From the NCBI RefSeq assembly GCF_900302445.1, contig NZ_ONZF01000003.1, positions 310,001-374,000 on the forward strand: 64,000 bases of DNA. The letters are read 5' to 3'. This document shows, piece by piece, positions 16,772 to 25,385 of this stretch. The notes under the pieces are model-generated. The model worked only from the letters and a program-made list of their open reading frames with translations. It had not been told where the DNA came from and did not search any database. Position 1 is the first letter of the stretch, and every line of letters starts with the position of its first letter. The stretch is from Palleronia abyssalis. Its GTDB lineage: Bacteria > Pseudomonadota > Alphaproteobacteria > Rhodobacterales > Rhodobacteraceae. Position numbers and translations under genes: made by a program.

Positions 16772-17060
16772 GAGCGACGACTCCCCTCGGCCGGATCATA
16801 CCATTCGCGTGGTGAAATGGATGGTGATTGCGTTGACCGCAACCATGATCGCACTGGGGATGGTCCTGATCTTCGCCATTCTGACGACTCTGAATGACGA
16901 GGCCCCCGCTGTTCCCGAGACGCTGGACCTGCCGGAAGGTAAGACACCAGCAGCCGTCACGCTGGCCGAGGACCTCACCGTCGTGGTGACCAAAGACGGC
17001 GACATCCTGTTTTTTGACCTGGACGGCACTCTGTTCCGGCATATCGAACCGACGCAGTGA
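16770..17060 (+). CDS. small single-pass membrane protein (DUF6476-like)
   Basis: A 96-residue protein with one transmembrane helix (about residues 16-40, MVIALTATMIALGMVLIFAIL) and a periplasmic tail of two beta-rich stretches (AAVTLAEDLTVVVTKDGDILFFDLDG). It resembles small proteins found next to rluD in Rhodobacterales; no function is known. The start at 16770 is fixed by the divergent RluD start, and the upstream region in this frame is antisense to RluD. It ends 20 bp before the tRNA-His gene, which reads towards it. Confidence 0.7.
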   Translation: MSDDSPRPDHTIRVVKWMVIALTATMIALGMVLIFAILTTLNDEAPAVPETLDLPEGKTPAAVTLAEDLTVVVTKDGDILFFDLDGTLFRHIEPTQ

Positions 17061-17079
17061 TTATTTGGGATTTGCCGCG

Positions 17080-17151
17080 TACCGAGGGGCGGTTTCGAAC
17101 CGCCGACCCCCTGATCCACAATCAGGTGCTCTGCCCCTGAGCTACCTCGGC
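17080..17151 (-). tRNA. tRNA-His (anticodon GTG)
   Basis: A 72-nt cloverleaf folds cleanly on the minus strand: acceptor GCCGAGG with CCTCGGT, D stem GCTC/GAGC, anticodon stem CCTGA/TCAGG around TTGTGGA (anticodon GTG), T stem GGCGG/CCGCC with TTCGAAA loop. The discriminator is A73 and CCA is not encoded. The base before position 1 is T, so there is no genomic G-1, and the first pair is G1-U72. This matches the altered histidine identity set known in many alphaproteobacteria. Confidence 0.95.
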
Positions 17152-17261
17152 AACGCGTGCGCAGGACCTAAACAGACAATGCCATGCGGTCAAGAGGTTC
17201 ACCGTCCATACCGGGCTGGGCGCGGGCGTAATTTCGACTAGTTCACGCCAAAAGAGAGGAC

Positions 17262-17462
17262 ATGATCAAAATGGAAGACCGCGACAAGGCCGATCCCCGA
17301 AAGGGCCCCGGATCGACGGACGATCCGAACCAAGCCAACCGGACGGATTTACCAGAAAAAGCGCCCGTCAAACCGTCAATCAAGAACGATCAGAGTGATC
17401 CGGACGACCCAAAGACAGGACCGGGAAGCACGAGCGACCCCAACCAGGGCAATCGGACCTGA
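17262..17462 (+). CDS. small disordered protein with duplicated GPGSTxDPNQxNRT motif
   Basis: A 66-residue, charged and Pro/Gly/Asp-rich protein with no hydrophobic segment, so probably cytoplasmic and unstructured. Two near-copies of one motif are seen: DPRKGPGSTDDPNQANRT (about 11-28) and DPKTGPGSTSDPNQGNRT (about 49-66), pointing to internal duplication. The start may be ATG 17262, only just after AGAGAGGA, or ATG 17271 at better spacing. No family is recognised. It is flanked by tRNA-His and a convergent small membrane protein gene. Confidence 0.6.
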   Translation: MIKMEDRDKADPRKGPGSTDDPNQANRTDLPEKAPVKPSIKNDQSDPDDPKTGPGSTSDPNQGNRT

Positions 17463-17475
17463 GGTTGTAAGACGT

Positions 17476-17826
17476 CTAGGCAGAACGATCCGAGATCTCG
17501 ACCGGCAGCGGGGCAAGGTTTCTGCGAGGCTTACCGCTCCCTCCCCCACCCGGCCGGTCTAGGGTCATCACGATGATGCTTGTCTGTACGCCGGCGAAGA
17601 CAATTCCGTTCAGCATGAAAAAAACCAGGGCGGCCAGCCAGCCGCCTGAGACGGTTGTTACCAAGTGGCCAAGTCCCGCGACATCGAAGGCCAGAACCGC
17701 CGCAGTGAACGCGCCTGCCACGGCAAAACCAATGGCACAGTTGACGATATAAAGGCGCACGATACGGGGCAGCCTGCCGAAGTGGCTTCGCCGGTCAGGG
17801 AACGGGTTTGTCACGTCGAAGGGCAT
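17476..17826 (-). CDS. small two-helix membrane protein
   Basis: A 116-residue protein starting MPFDVTNPFPDRR, with two hydrophobic helices (about 26-50, YIVNCAIGFAVAGAFTAAVL, and 60-90, VSGGWLAALVFFMLNGIVFA) and a basic C-terminal tail. The start at 17826 follows AGAAGGAAC at good spacing; an in-frame Met at 17847 overlaps that site and is less likely. No function is recognised. It sits 63 bp downstream of the HlyU-like gene on the same strand and may share its transcript. Confidence 0.68.
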   Translation of the reverse strand: MPFDVTNPFPDRRSHFGRLPRIVRLYIVNCAIGFAVAGAFTAAVLAFDVAGLGHLVTTVSGGWLAALVFFMLNGIVFAGVQTSIIVMTLDRPGGGGSGKPRRNLAPLPVEISDRSA

Positions 17827-17889
17827 TGGCTGATGTTCCTTCTGCAAACGGTTCGAACCTTTACCTACCCCGTGGGCGAAGTGACCGGA

Positions 17890-18168
17890 TCAGTCGAAGA
17901 TCCGGTCGCCCTGCTCGTCGATCATGGTCCTGGCTTTCGCCACGGCGGCTTCGGCACATAACTCGGGATCGCGAAGAAGATCTGCGCGAACCAAGTGATG
18001 GCTTTGGGTTTCGCCTGCGATTTCTTTCTCGATGATCGCTGCAAGGCGATACTGCCCACCTTCTTCCATCGGGGCCGGATATATCGTGAAGCCCTTGTAG
18101 CTTTCGGACGGACGTTGTTCGGGTGCCGACGACTTCGGTTTGCCAAACAGCCTAGACCAGATACTCAT
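17890..18168 (-). CDS. HlyU family protein
   Basis: A 92-residue protein beginning MSIWSRLFGKPK, followed by the HlyU-family beta-rich fold (ESYKGFTIYPAPMEEGGQYRLAAIIEKEI) and a C-terminal helix. HlyU in Vibrio is a winged-helix activator, but these short alphaproteobacterial relatives lack a clear helix-turn-helix, so a regulatory role is not assured. It lies 129 bp downstream of rpoD, beyond a hairpin and a 21-bp duplication. The length agrees with the family. Confidence 0.72.
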   Translation of the reverse strand: MSIWSRLFGKPKSSAPEQRPSESYKGFTIYPAPMEEGGQYRLAAIIEKEIAGETQSHHLVRADLLRDPELCAEAAVAKARTMIDEQGDRIFD

Positions 18169-18217
18169 CGCAGTTTCCCCCTATGCGCAGCCCAGCCGTC
18201 ATAAGTCGATCAACGCT

Positions 18218-18259
18218 TTCGGCTTAGGCTAGGGCGACTTCGGCTTAGGCTAGGGCGAC
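18218..18259. repeat. exact tandem duplication of a 21-bp unit
   Basis: Two exact copies (18218-18238 and 18239-18259) of a unit that begins TTCGGCTTAGG and ends GGGCGAC lie back to back between HlyU and rpoD. They abut the hairpin at 18259-18288. They look like a recent slippage or extragenic element duplication. Confidence 0.9.
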
Positions 18260-18288
18260 GTCGGGGCGGATCAAAAAACGCCCCGACG
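18259..18288 (-). terminator. hairpin downstream of rpoD
   Basis: Perfect 10-bp arms CGTCGGGGCG and CGCCCCGACG enclose TTTTTTGATC on the minus strand, 9 bases after the rpoD stop. The T run is inside the loop rather than after the stem, which is not the standard intrinsic terminator layout. The position still suggests a 3'-end function. Confidence 0.45.
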
Positions 18289-18296
18289 CGGTCCAC

Positions 18297-20303
18297 CTAT
18301 TGATCCAGGAAGGACCGCAGTTTCCGGCTGCGCGACGGGTGCTTGAGCTTGCGCAGCGCTTTGGCCTCGATCTGGCGAATACGTTCGCGCGTCACGCTGA
18401 ACTGCTGGCCGACCTCTTCCAGCGTGTGGTCGGTGTTCATGCCGATCCCGAACCGCATCCGCAGAACCCGCTCTTCCCGCGGCGTCAAGCTGGCCAGAAC
18501 GCGGGTCGTCGTTTCCTTCAGGTTCTCCTGAATGGCACTGTCGAGCGGCAAGACAGCGTTCTTGTCCTCGATGAAGTCGCCAAGCTGGCTGTCTTCCTCG
18601 TCCCCGATGGGGGTTTCGAGGCTGATCGGTTCCTTGGCGATCTTCATCACCTTGCGAACCTTCTCCAGCGGCATCTGGAGCTTTTCGGCCATTTCCTCGG
18701 GCGTCGGCTCGCGGCCGATCTCGTGCAGCATCTGCCGGCCCGTGCGGACCAGCTTGTTGATCGTCTCGATCATGTGGACCGGGATACGGATCGTGCGGGC
18801 CTGGTCGGCGATGGACCGGGTGATCGCCTGGCGGATCCACCAGGTCGCATAGGTCGAGAATTTGTAACCGCGGCGATACTCAAACTTGTCGACGGCCTTC
18901 ATCAGGCCGATGTTACCTTCCTGGATCAGGTCCAGGAACTGCAAACCGCGGTTCGTATACTTCTTGGCGATCGAGATCACGAGTCGCAGATTGGCCTCGA
19001 CCATTTCCTTCTTGGCCTGACGCGCCTCTTTCTCACCCTTCTGGACCTGCTGGACGATGCGGCGGAACTCGGTGATGTCGACGCCCACATAGGTGCCGAC
19101 CTGGGCCATCTCGCCGCGCAGTTCCTCGATCTTGCCGGTCGACCGCTCGAACAAAGACTGCCAGCCGCGCCCCGGCTTCTCGCGCATCTTGTCCATCCAG
19201 GCCGGATCCAGTTCGGCGCCCCGATAGGCCTCGATGAACTCGCGCCGGTTAATACGGGCCTGGTCGGCGAGCTTCACCATGGCGCTGTCGATCGACATGA
19301 TCTTGCGGTTGATCCCGTAGAGCTGGTCGATCAGCGCTTCGATACGGTTGTTGTGGAGGTGCAGTTCTTTGACCAGCACGACGATCTCGCCGCGCAGCTT
19401 CTGGTACTTTTCCTCGGCATCCGTGGTGAAGCTGCCATCCTCGTTCAGGGTCGCGGACATCCGCAGATCCTGCATCTCGGCCAGTTGCTCGTAGTCGCCG
19501 GCGATCGCATCCAGCATTTCCAGGACACGCGGCTTCAGCGCAGCTTCCATCGCGGCAAGCGACAGGTTCGCCTGTTCGTCCTCGTCGTCGCTGTCTTCGT
19601 CGTCGGACTTGCCGATCGGGTTACCGTCAGCGTCGACCTCTTCCTTGATGGTATCGGCCTTGGGAGAAGGCGCCTCGCGAATCTCCTGCGGGGTCGAGCC
19701 AAGGTCCGAGACGACAGGCTCCTCGCCCTCTTCGCCCATCGACCGGCCGAACGTCGTTTCGAGGTCGATGACGTCGCGCAGAAGAATGTCTTCGGACAGA
19801 AGCTCGTCACGCCAGATCGTGATGGCCTGGAAGGTCAGCGGGCTTTCGCAAAGCCCTGCGATCATGGTGTTGCGACCGGCCTCGATCCGCTTGGCGATGG
19901 CGATTTCGCCCTCGCGGGACAGAAGTTCGACCGACCCCATCTCGCGCAGGTACATGCGCACCGGGTCGTCGGTCCGGTCGAGCTTCTCGCCCTCCCCGGA
20001 CGACACGGCAACTTCGCGGCTGTCGTTGCGGGTGACGACCTCGGTGGACTTCTTCTCTTCTTCCTCGGCCTCGTCATCCTCGATGACGTTGATGCCCATC
20101 TCGGACAACATGGACATGACGTCTTCGATCTGCTCCGAACTGACCTGTTCGGGCGGAAGAACCGCGTTCAGCTGATCATAAGTGATGTATCCGCGCTCGC
20201 GCGCGTCGGCGATCATCTTCTTGACGGCGGCTTGGCTCATATCGAGCATGGCCTCGCCGTCTTGATCATCCTTGCGTTCGTCGGTGTTGTCCTTGGCAGC
20301 CAT
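18297..20303 (-). CDS. rpoD: RNA polymerase primary sigma factor RpoD
   Basis: A 668-residue sigma-70. It has region 1.1 (residues 25-90, helix [21 protein letters not shown]), a long acidic non-conserved stretch around 200-245 ([14 protein letters not shown]), and regions 2-4. Region 2.4 is in [21 protein letters not shown], and region 4.2 ends [23 protein letters not shown]. It is the housekeeping sigma of the cell. It follows dnaG on the same strand after 145 bp, the order of the macromolecular synthesis operon without rpsU. No large change from known alphaproteobacterial RpoD is seen. Confidence 0.97.
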   Translation of the reverse strand: MAAKDNTDERKDDQDGEAMLDMSQAAVKKMIADARERGYITYDQLNAVLPPEQVSSEQIEDVMSMLSEMGINVIEDDEAEEEEKKSTEVVTRNDSREVAVSSGEGEKLDRTDDPVRMYLREMGSVELLSREGEIAIAKRIEAGRNTMIAGLCESPLTFQAITIWRDELLSEDILLRDVIDLETTFGRSMGEEGEEPVVSDLGSTPQEIREAPSPKADTIKEEVDADGNPIGKSDDEDSDDEDEQANLSLAAMEAALKPRVLEMLDAIAGDYEQLAEMQDLRMSATLNEDGSFTTDAEEKYQKLRGEIVVLVKELHLHNNRIEALIDQLYGINRKIMSIDSAMVKLADQARINRREFIEAYRGAELDPAWMDKMREKPGRGWQSLFERSTGKIEELRGEMAQVGTYVGVDITEFRRIVQQVQKGEKEARQAKKEMVEANLRLVISIAKKYTNRGLQFLDLIQEGNIGLMKAVDKFEYRRGYKFSTYATWWIRQAITRSIADQARTIRIPVHMIETINKLVRTGRQMLHEIGREPTPEEMAEKLQMPLEKVRKVMKIAKEPISLETPIGDEEDSQLGDFIEDKNAVLPLDSAIQENLKETTTRVLASLTPREERVLRMRFGIGMNTDHTLEEVGQQFSVTRERIRQIEAKALRKLKHPSRSRKLRSFLDQ

Positions 20304-20448
20304 TCGGCTCTCCCCTTAACGCAGGTCCCGCGCCGGATATAACGGCGCCGGTCAAACTTTCGCGAATCAGCCGACCGAATCAACTAATCACACGTTGTTA
20401 CCGCGATTCTCTTACCAATTGCAGCACCCCGAACCCAGAGTCCCGCCT

Positions 20449-22377
20449 TCACTTTTCATCCGAGCCGCCATCGAATCCGATCTGGCTGAGCAGACGGTCG
20501 AAGGCACTCACTTCATCACGATCAAGACGCACGCCATTCGGCGCGACGTTGAACTCCCGTTTGTCCTCGGACTGGCTCTTGCCTGCCCGCTCCAGCGCCT
20601 GCGCCGCCTGACGCAGGCGCCAGGTCAATGCTTCGTCAGCAACTGCACCGATATCCGTCAGCGCCTCCTCGACCTCGCGGGCGGCCCCGCGACGGGCAAC
20701 CAGTTTCGCAAGCTCTTCGGCGATGCATTGTCGTGCGATGTCAGGATCATTTGACCGCAGGGCTGGCACGACCCCGAGATGGCGCGTCGCATACAGCTTT
20801 TCAAGGGTATCACCGCCGACAATGCCCTCCACCTCGCGGCGGCATCCCTCGGCGTCCGACGCAACGACCGACAGCAGGCAGGACACAAGGCGCCGGTGGG
20901 TTGGATCGGCGAATTCCGCCTTTTCCAGAACTGGCTCGAACACCTCGATCAGATGGGGGTGCTTCATCAACACAGCAAGGACGACCGCCTCGCGCACCCG
21001 GTCCCCCTCCCCGCCCATTACAAGCTCCGAGCTGCGGGTGGACGTCACCGCCACCGGTGCGACCGCCTTGCCTTTCGGCACCCACGCCCGGCGCGGATTG
21101 AAGAGGTGATAGCGGCGCTCCCGAATGGCCTCGCCATAATGGCGCTTGATCGAAGGGTCCTTGATCCTGTTCAGCGCAGCTTTCAGTTTCTTATCGAGCG
21201 CGGCGCGCCGTTCCGGGCTATCCAAGCTCACGCCGTCGGTTTCCCGCGTCCAGAGAAGATCCACCATCGGGCGCGCGCGCCCCAGCAAGTCGCGCATCTT
21301 CTCGGGCCCCTCGGCGCGCAGCAGGTCGTCGGGGTCCTTGCCTTCTGGCATCAAGCAGAACCGCAGGGATTTTCCGGCCTCAAGCAAGGGCAGCGCCAGG
21401 TCCATCACCCGCATCGCTGCGCGCTGTCCGGCCGTATCGCCGTCCAGTGCGATGACAGGCTCGTCATGAATCCGCCACAGCAGGTTCAATTGGTCCTCGG
21501 TCACGGCGGTACCCAGGGGGGCAACGGTGGCGCCGAACCCGGCCTCGCTCAGCGCGATGACATCCATGTAGCCTTCGGCCACGACCAGCTGGGCATCCCG
21601 TCCGGCGGCGGCGCGGGCATTGCCGTGGTTGTAAAGTTGCCGGCCCTTGTCGAAAAGCTCCGTCTCGGGCGAGTTCAGGTACTTCGCCTGATCGTTCGGG
21701 TCCATCGCGCGGCCGCCAAAGGCAATGGTATGGCCGCGCGCATCGCGGATCGGGAACATGATCCGGTTGCGGAACGTGTCGTACGGCTCGCCGCCCTTCG
21801 CGCTCGTCTTGGACAGGCCGACCGCCGCGATGAGGTCGGGCGCGATCCCCTTGGCCTTCAGGTGATCGGTCAGCCTGCGCCAGTCATCCGGGGCGAACCC
21901 CAGCTCCCAGCGGTCGATCGCGTCCGATGTCAGGCCGCGGTTTTCCAGATAGGCCCTGGCGGCGGCCCCATCGCCCGTGCGTAACTGCAGACGGAAGAAT
22001 TTGACCGCCTCGTCCATCACGCCAATCAGGATCGTCCGCCGATCCGCCTTTTCCTTGGCGCGGGGATCGCTTTCTGGGACCTGCATCCCCGCCTCGTCGG
22101 CCAGGATTTTCACTGCTTCGATGAACGGCACGTTCTCGCTTTCCATCACGAAGGTGATCGCGTCGCCCTTCGCGTGGCATCCGAAGCAATAATAGAAGCC
22201 CTTGCGGTCCTCGACGTGGAAACTCGCCGTCTTTTCCTGGTGGAACGGACAGGGCGCCCACATGTCACCCTTTCCCTGCTGGGACTTCCGGGTGTCCCAC
22301 ATGACCTTGCGTCCGACAACCTGAGCCAGGCTGACGCGGGATCGAAGCTCATCAAGGAATCCGGGCGGGAGGCTCAT
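20449..22377 (-). CDS. dnaG: DNA primase DnaG
   Basis: A 642-residue primase with an N-terminal zinc domain (CPFHQEKTASFHVE then YYCFGCHAKGDAITFVM; Cys, His, Cys, Cys ligands), a RNA polymerase core with TOPRIM motifs (EGYMDVIAL and ALDGDTAGQRAAMR), and a C-terminal helicase-interaction region. It makes RNA primers at the replication fork with DnaB, whose gene is at 30731-32221. The start at 22377 gives MSLPPGFLDELRSRV, the conserved family start; the longer frame upstream is rejected. The gene is 41 bp downstream of a small lipoprotein gene and upstream of rpoD. Confidence 0.97.
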   Translation of the reverse strand: MSLPPGFLDELRSRVSLAQVVGRKVMWDTRKSQQGKGDMWAPCPFHQEKTASFHVEDRKGFYYCFGCHAKGDAITFVMESENVPFIEAVKILADEAGMQVPESDPRAKEKADRRTILIGVMDEAVKFFRLQLRTGDGAAARAYLENRGLTSDAIDRWELGFAPDDWRRLTDHLKAKGIAPDLIAAVGLSKTSAKGGEPYDTFRNRIMFPIRDARGHTIAFGGRAMDPNDQAKYLNSPETELFDKGRQLYNHGNARAAAGRDAQLVVAEGYMDVIALSEAGFGATVAPLGTAVTEDQLNLLWRIHDEPVIALDGDTAGQRAAMRVMDLALPLLEAGKSLRFCLMPEGKDPDDLLRAEGPEKMRDLLGRARPMVDLLWTRETDGVSLDSPERRAALDKKLKAALNRIKDPSIKRHYGEAIRERRYHLFNPRRAWVPKGKAVAPVAVTSTRSSELVMGGEGDRVREAVVLAVLMKHPHLIEVFEPVLEKAEFADPTHRRLVSCLLSVVASDAEGCRREVEGIVGGDTLEKLYATRHLGVVPALRSNDPDIARQCIAEELAKLVARRGAAREVEEALTDIGAVADEALTWRLRQAAQALERAGKSQSEDKREFNVAPNGVRLDRDEVSAFDRLLSQIGFDGGSDEK

Positions 22378-22417
22378 GACCCCTATATTTGGGTCAGCCC
22401 CCCCACTGTCCAGAGGG

Positions 22418-22855
22418 CTAGCAGTCGTCGACCGCCACGGTCGCCAAAGGTTGACCGTCATTTGTCGTGATGTCGGCGGCAAGCCCGTAGGTATCGACGA
22501 AGCGGGCCAGCGCAGGCTCGGCGCACAGGTTCTGCCGCAAGGTGCGCGCGGCGACAATCTCATAGCTTTCGCGCGCGGCCGGGCCGAACGCGGACGCGGG
22601 CTGGTTGTGTCGGAACTGCATGTAAAGCTGGTTCCCGCGGGCCTCTGCCCCGGTGATCGTCAAATCGGACTCGGCGGAAAGGCTCGTCCCTTGGCGCGCG
22701 TTCAGGGCCTCGGCGACGGCAGTCAGTTGCGGCGAAGTCGACGCCGCTTGGGCGGCACCTTCGGAATCTACGGTCATCTCTACCTCGGGCGCGGGGCCGG
22801 TCGGCGCACAGGCCAGAAGGGCCAGGGGGGCAAGAAGGGCAAGACGGTGCAGCAT
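22418..22855 (-). CDS. putative lipoprotein of unknown function
   Basis: A 145-residue protein with a lipoprotein signal (MLHRLALLAPLALLACAPTG, lipobox LLAC, acylated Cys near residue 17). The mature part is a small alpha/beta domain (LTAVAEALNARQGTSLSAESDLTITG ... NQLYMQFRHNQPA) ending with a possible disulphide pair (NLCAEP and the last residue, DDC). The ribosome site AGGAGATCACGT fixes the start at 22855. It is divergent from the fasciclin gene and upstream of dnaG on the same strand. No family is recognised. Confidence 0.72.
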   Translation of the reverse strand: MLHRLALLAPLALLACAPTGPAPEVEMTVDSEGAAQAASTSPQLTAVAEALNARQGTSLSAESDLTITGAEARGNQLYMQFRHNQPASAFGPAARESYEIVAARTLRQNLCAEPALARFVDTYGLAADITTNDGQPLATVAVDDC

Positions 22856-23025
22856 ACGTGATCTCCTGTGTTTGGACCGACCTTGCGCAAATCCGCCGAT
22901 GGGCACAACCGATCCCGCCAGATTGCCGCAGTGCGGGCGAATGACGCAGAAACGCATTCCCGCATTCCGTGTTTGCCAACCAGCCCAAACGAAAACGGGC
23001 TGATCAGATATCTAGGGAGAAAATT

Positions 23026-23508
23026 ATGCTTAGCAGAACTTTCATTACGACCACTGCAGCTGCCACCGTCGCCGCCGGGGTCGCCTTCGGCGCCGCGCAC
23101 ACGATGAACATCGTCGAGACCGCGCAGGACGCCGGCAACTTCTCCACGCTCCTCTCCGCGGCCGAGACGGCCGGATTGGCCGAAACGCTGTCGGGCGAAG
23201 GTCCGTTCACCGTCTTCGCACCGACCGACGATGCCTTCGCGGAACTTCCCGAAGGCACGCTGGACGAACTCAGCGAAGAGGAATTGACTGACATCCTGAC
23301 CTACCACGTCGTTCCGATGGCCGCCATGTCCGGCGACCTGAGCGATGGTCAGATGATCGAAACGGTGAACGGCGAAGAGCTTGAGGTTTCCATCGACGGC
23401 GAAACCGTCATGGTTGGCGGCGCTACCGTAACAACCGCCGATATCGAGGCCTCGAATGGCGTGATCCACGTGATCGACACCGTGCTGATGCCTTCCGGCG
23501 ATATGTAA
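23026..23508 (+). CDS. secreted fasciclin (FAS1) domain protein
   Basis: A 160-residue protein with a signal peptide (MLSRTFITTTAAATVAAGVAFGAAH) and one FAS1 domain. The H1 box is GPFTVFAPTDDAFAELPEGTLDEL, the central YHV motif is ILTYHVVPMAAM, and the H2 region is SNGVIHVIDTVLMP. FAS1 domains mediate cell-surface or matrix adhesion; single-domain forms are widespread in bacteria. The start is set by TAGGGAGAAAATT upstream. A strong terminator follows directly. It is divergent from the lipoprotein gene. Confidence 0.9.
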   Translation: MLSRTFITTTAAATVAAGVAFGAAHTMNIVETAQDAGNFSTLLSAAETAGLAETLSGEGPFTVFAPTDDAFAELPEGTLDELSEEELTDILTYHVVPMAAMSGDLSDGQMIETVNGEELEVSIDGETVMVGGATVTTADIEASNGVIHVIDTVLMPSGDM

Positions 23509-23530
23509 GATTTCGATCCACCAATTTCGG

Positions 23531-23559
23531 GGGCCGCCTTCGGGCGGCCCTTTTCTTTT
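23531..23559 (+). terminator. intrinsic terminator after the fasciclin gene
   Basis: Perfect 8-bp stem GGGCCGCC/GGCGGCCC closed by a TTCG tetraloop and followed by TTTTCTTTT, 22 bases after the stop. This is a textbook intrinsic terminator. Confidence 0.93.
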
Positions 23560-23783
23560 GCGCTGTCGCCACTGCCTGAACGAACCGTCCCGTTCGACCG
23601 GATTGGAGCCAGATTCCGCGAACTGCCGCCCTTTCGGCGTGGGGGTGCCACAATATCACCCGAAATCTGCTGCTACGTTTACCGCCTAGAACGCGAACCG
23701 AGTCGTGTTGTCCGTATACGGGCATCACGCGATGCATTCCGACGCAGGTCCGCTTTCGAGAGACGGTTTGAAAGGCCGGAACA

Positions 23784-25385
23784 GTGGAACATCGCGACCG
23801 CGACATGACCGAAGTGCAGGTTGGCAAGCTGATCGCTAGGTTCGGCCGGTCCGAAGACGGGTCTTTCGTCCTGTTCGCGTTGTACCTGTTCCTAGCGATG
23901 ATCCTCGTCGGCGGCCTGGCGGTCGACATCCTGCGCCACGATTACGCGCGCACCCGACTCCAGAACACTATCGACTCGGCGACCCTTGCGGCGGCAGACC
24001 TGAACCAGACCCTCGACCCGACCGCGGTCGTCAACGACTATTTCGACAAGGCCGGCGTCGCCGACGCCCTGGACTCCGTGGAAGTCAGCGAAACGATCAA
24101 TTCACGTACGGTCAGAGCCGTCGCCAAAGCCACGATTCCAACCTGGTTCATAAGCGCGGTGGGTGTCGACGACCTGGGACTTACCAGCGGCGGTACAGCA
24201 CGCGAGGCGATCCAGGATGTGGAGATTTCGCTGGTCTTAGACGTGTCCGGCTCGATGACGCGCGATAGCAAGCTGACGCATCTGAAGACCGCTGCCAACA
24301 AATTCATCGATGCCATGCTAAAGGACGGGGACACGAACCGCCGCGTGTCGATCAGTATTATTCCCTACTCATCCCAGGTCCAAGCGGATCCCCGGCTTTT
24401 GTCGCAGATGACCGTCACCAACCGCCATGGCTATTCGAACTGCCTGGATTTCGGGGCAGGCGATTTCCAGACGCCCGCCATCGATCCGTCGACTTCGATC
24501 GTCCAGACCGCGCATTTCGATGGCGTCACGTCGGGCATGATGATGGACGAATCCTGGGCACCCTGTCGGACCGACAGCGATATGGCCCCCCTCTATCTAC
24601 AAGACGACAAGTCCAAGCTGAAAGACAAGATCAATGACTTGAGGGGCGCTGGAAACACCTCGGTCGAGATCGGGCTGAAATGGGGTATGGGCCTGCTTGA
24701 TCCGACTATGCGGACCGCGTTGGTCAATTCGGGTGCGGCAGATTCGAATTTTTCTGAACGCCCTTACGATTACGGGCGCGCCCAGACGATCAAGGTCCTG
24801 ATCGTGATGACTGACGGTCAGAACACGACCCAGTACATGCTGGACCCGGCACTTTACCCCAATGTCGAATCGGACGTCTATGTGGGGTATTTCGGCGACA
24901 ACTGGCGTATTACGATCCGCGACATCGAAGACGGAAACCGCGACCGTGACGGCTATTACAACGAACCTTACTATGTGCCCGGCGGCGACTACTGGCGAAG
25001 CGATCCGGGCAACTGGGCACGGGCGCTGACTTGGCCGGAGGTTTGGGCCAATCTTTCCGTACGCTGGCACGCTTGGTCGGGCCGTGCCGATCAGCACTAT
25101 TACGACAGCACCAAATCTGCCGTCTACGACGCGTGGTACACCGATGTCGTGAAGTCCATCGGCGCCTCGGAGAAGAACAATCGGATGGCCGACATGTGCG
25201 ACACGATCAAGGCAAACGGCGTGGTCGTCTACAGTATTGCCTTCAACATTTCCGAGGCGAACAGCACGCTTCTGAAAGACTGTGCCAGCTCGGGGAACAA
25301 TTATTTCAACGTCACCGGAAGCCAGATCACCTACGCCTTCTCGGCGATCGCCACTACCATCAATCAGTTGCAGTTGATCGAATGA
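23784..25385 (+). CDS. TadG-like protein with von Willebrand factor A domain
   Basis: A 533-residue protein with an N-terminal Tad-type leader region: a charged stretch, then one membrane helix (about 28-48, FVLFALYLFLAMILVGGLAV). A Tad-like segment LQNTIDSATLAAADLNQ follows, then a VWA domain with a MIDAS motif DVSGSMT at Asp153 and a second metal region VMTDGQN near 344. Residues 365-450 form an unusual Trp/Tyr-rich insertion inside the VWA domain. It is probably exposed in the periplasm or at the surface, and tied to Tad/Flp pili. The start is GTG 23784 or ATG 23805. It is the first gene of a three-gene operon joined by ATGA overlaps. Confidence 0.85.
   Translation: MEHRDRDMTEVQVGKLIARFGRSEDGSFVLFALYLFLAMILVGGLAVDILRHDYARTRLQNTIDSATLAAADLNQTLDPTAVVNDYFDKAGVADALDSVEVSETINSRTVRAVAKATIPTWFISAVGVDDLGLTSGGTAREAIQDVEISLVLDVSGSMTRDSKLTHLKTAANKFIDAMLKDGDTNRRVSISIIPYSSQVQADPRLLSQMTVTNRHGYSNCLDFGAGDFQTPAIDPSTSIVQTAHFDGVTSGMMMDESWAPCRTDSDMAPLYLQDDKSKLKDKINDLRGAGNTSVEIGLKWGMGLLDPTMRTALVNSGAADSNFSERPYDYGRAQTIKVLIVMTDGQNTTQYMLDPALYPNVESDVYVGYFGDNWRITIRDIEDGNRDRDGYYNEPYYVPGGDYWRSDPGNWARALTWPEVWANLSVRWHAWSGRADQHYYDSTKSAVYDAWYTDVVKSIGASEKNNRMADMCDTIKANGVVVYSIAFNISEANSTLLKDCASSGNNYFNVTGSQITYAFSAIATTINQLQLIE

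Noticed and set aside
18300-20342. Long plus-strand frame opposite rpoD
   Set aside because: It is antisense to a clear RpoD gene and shows no motif of its own.
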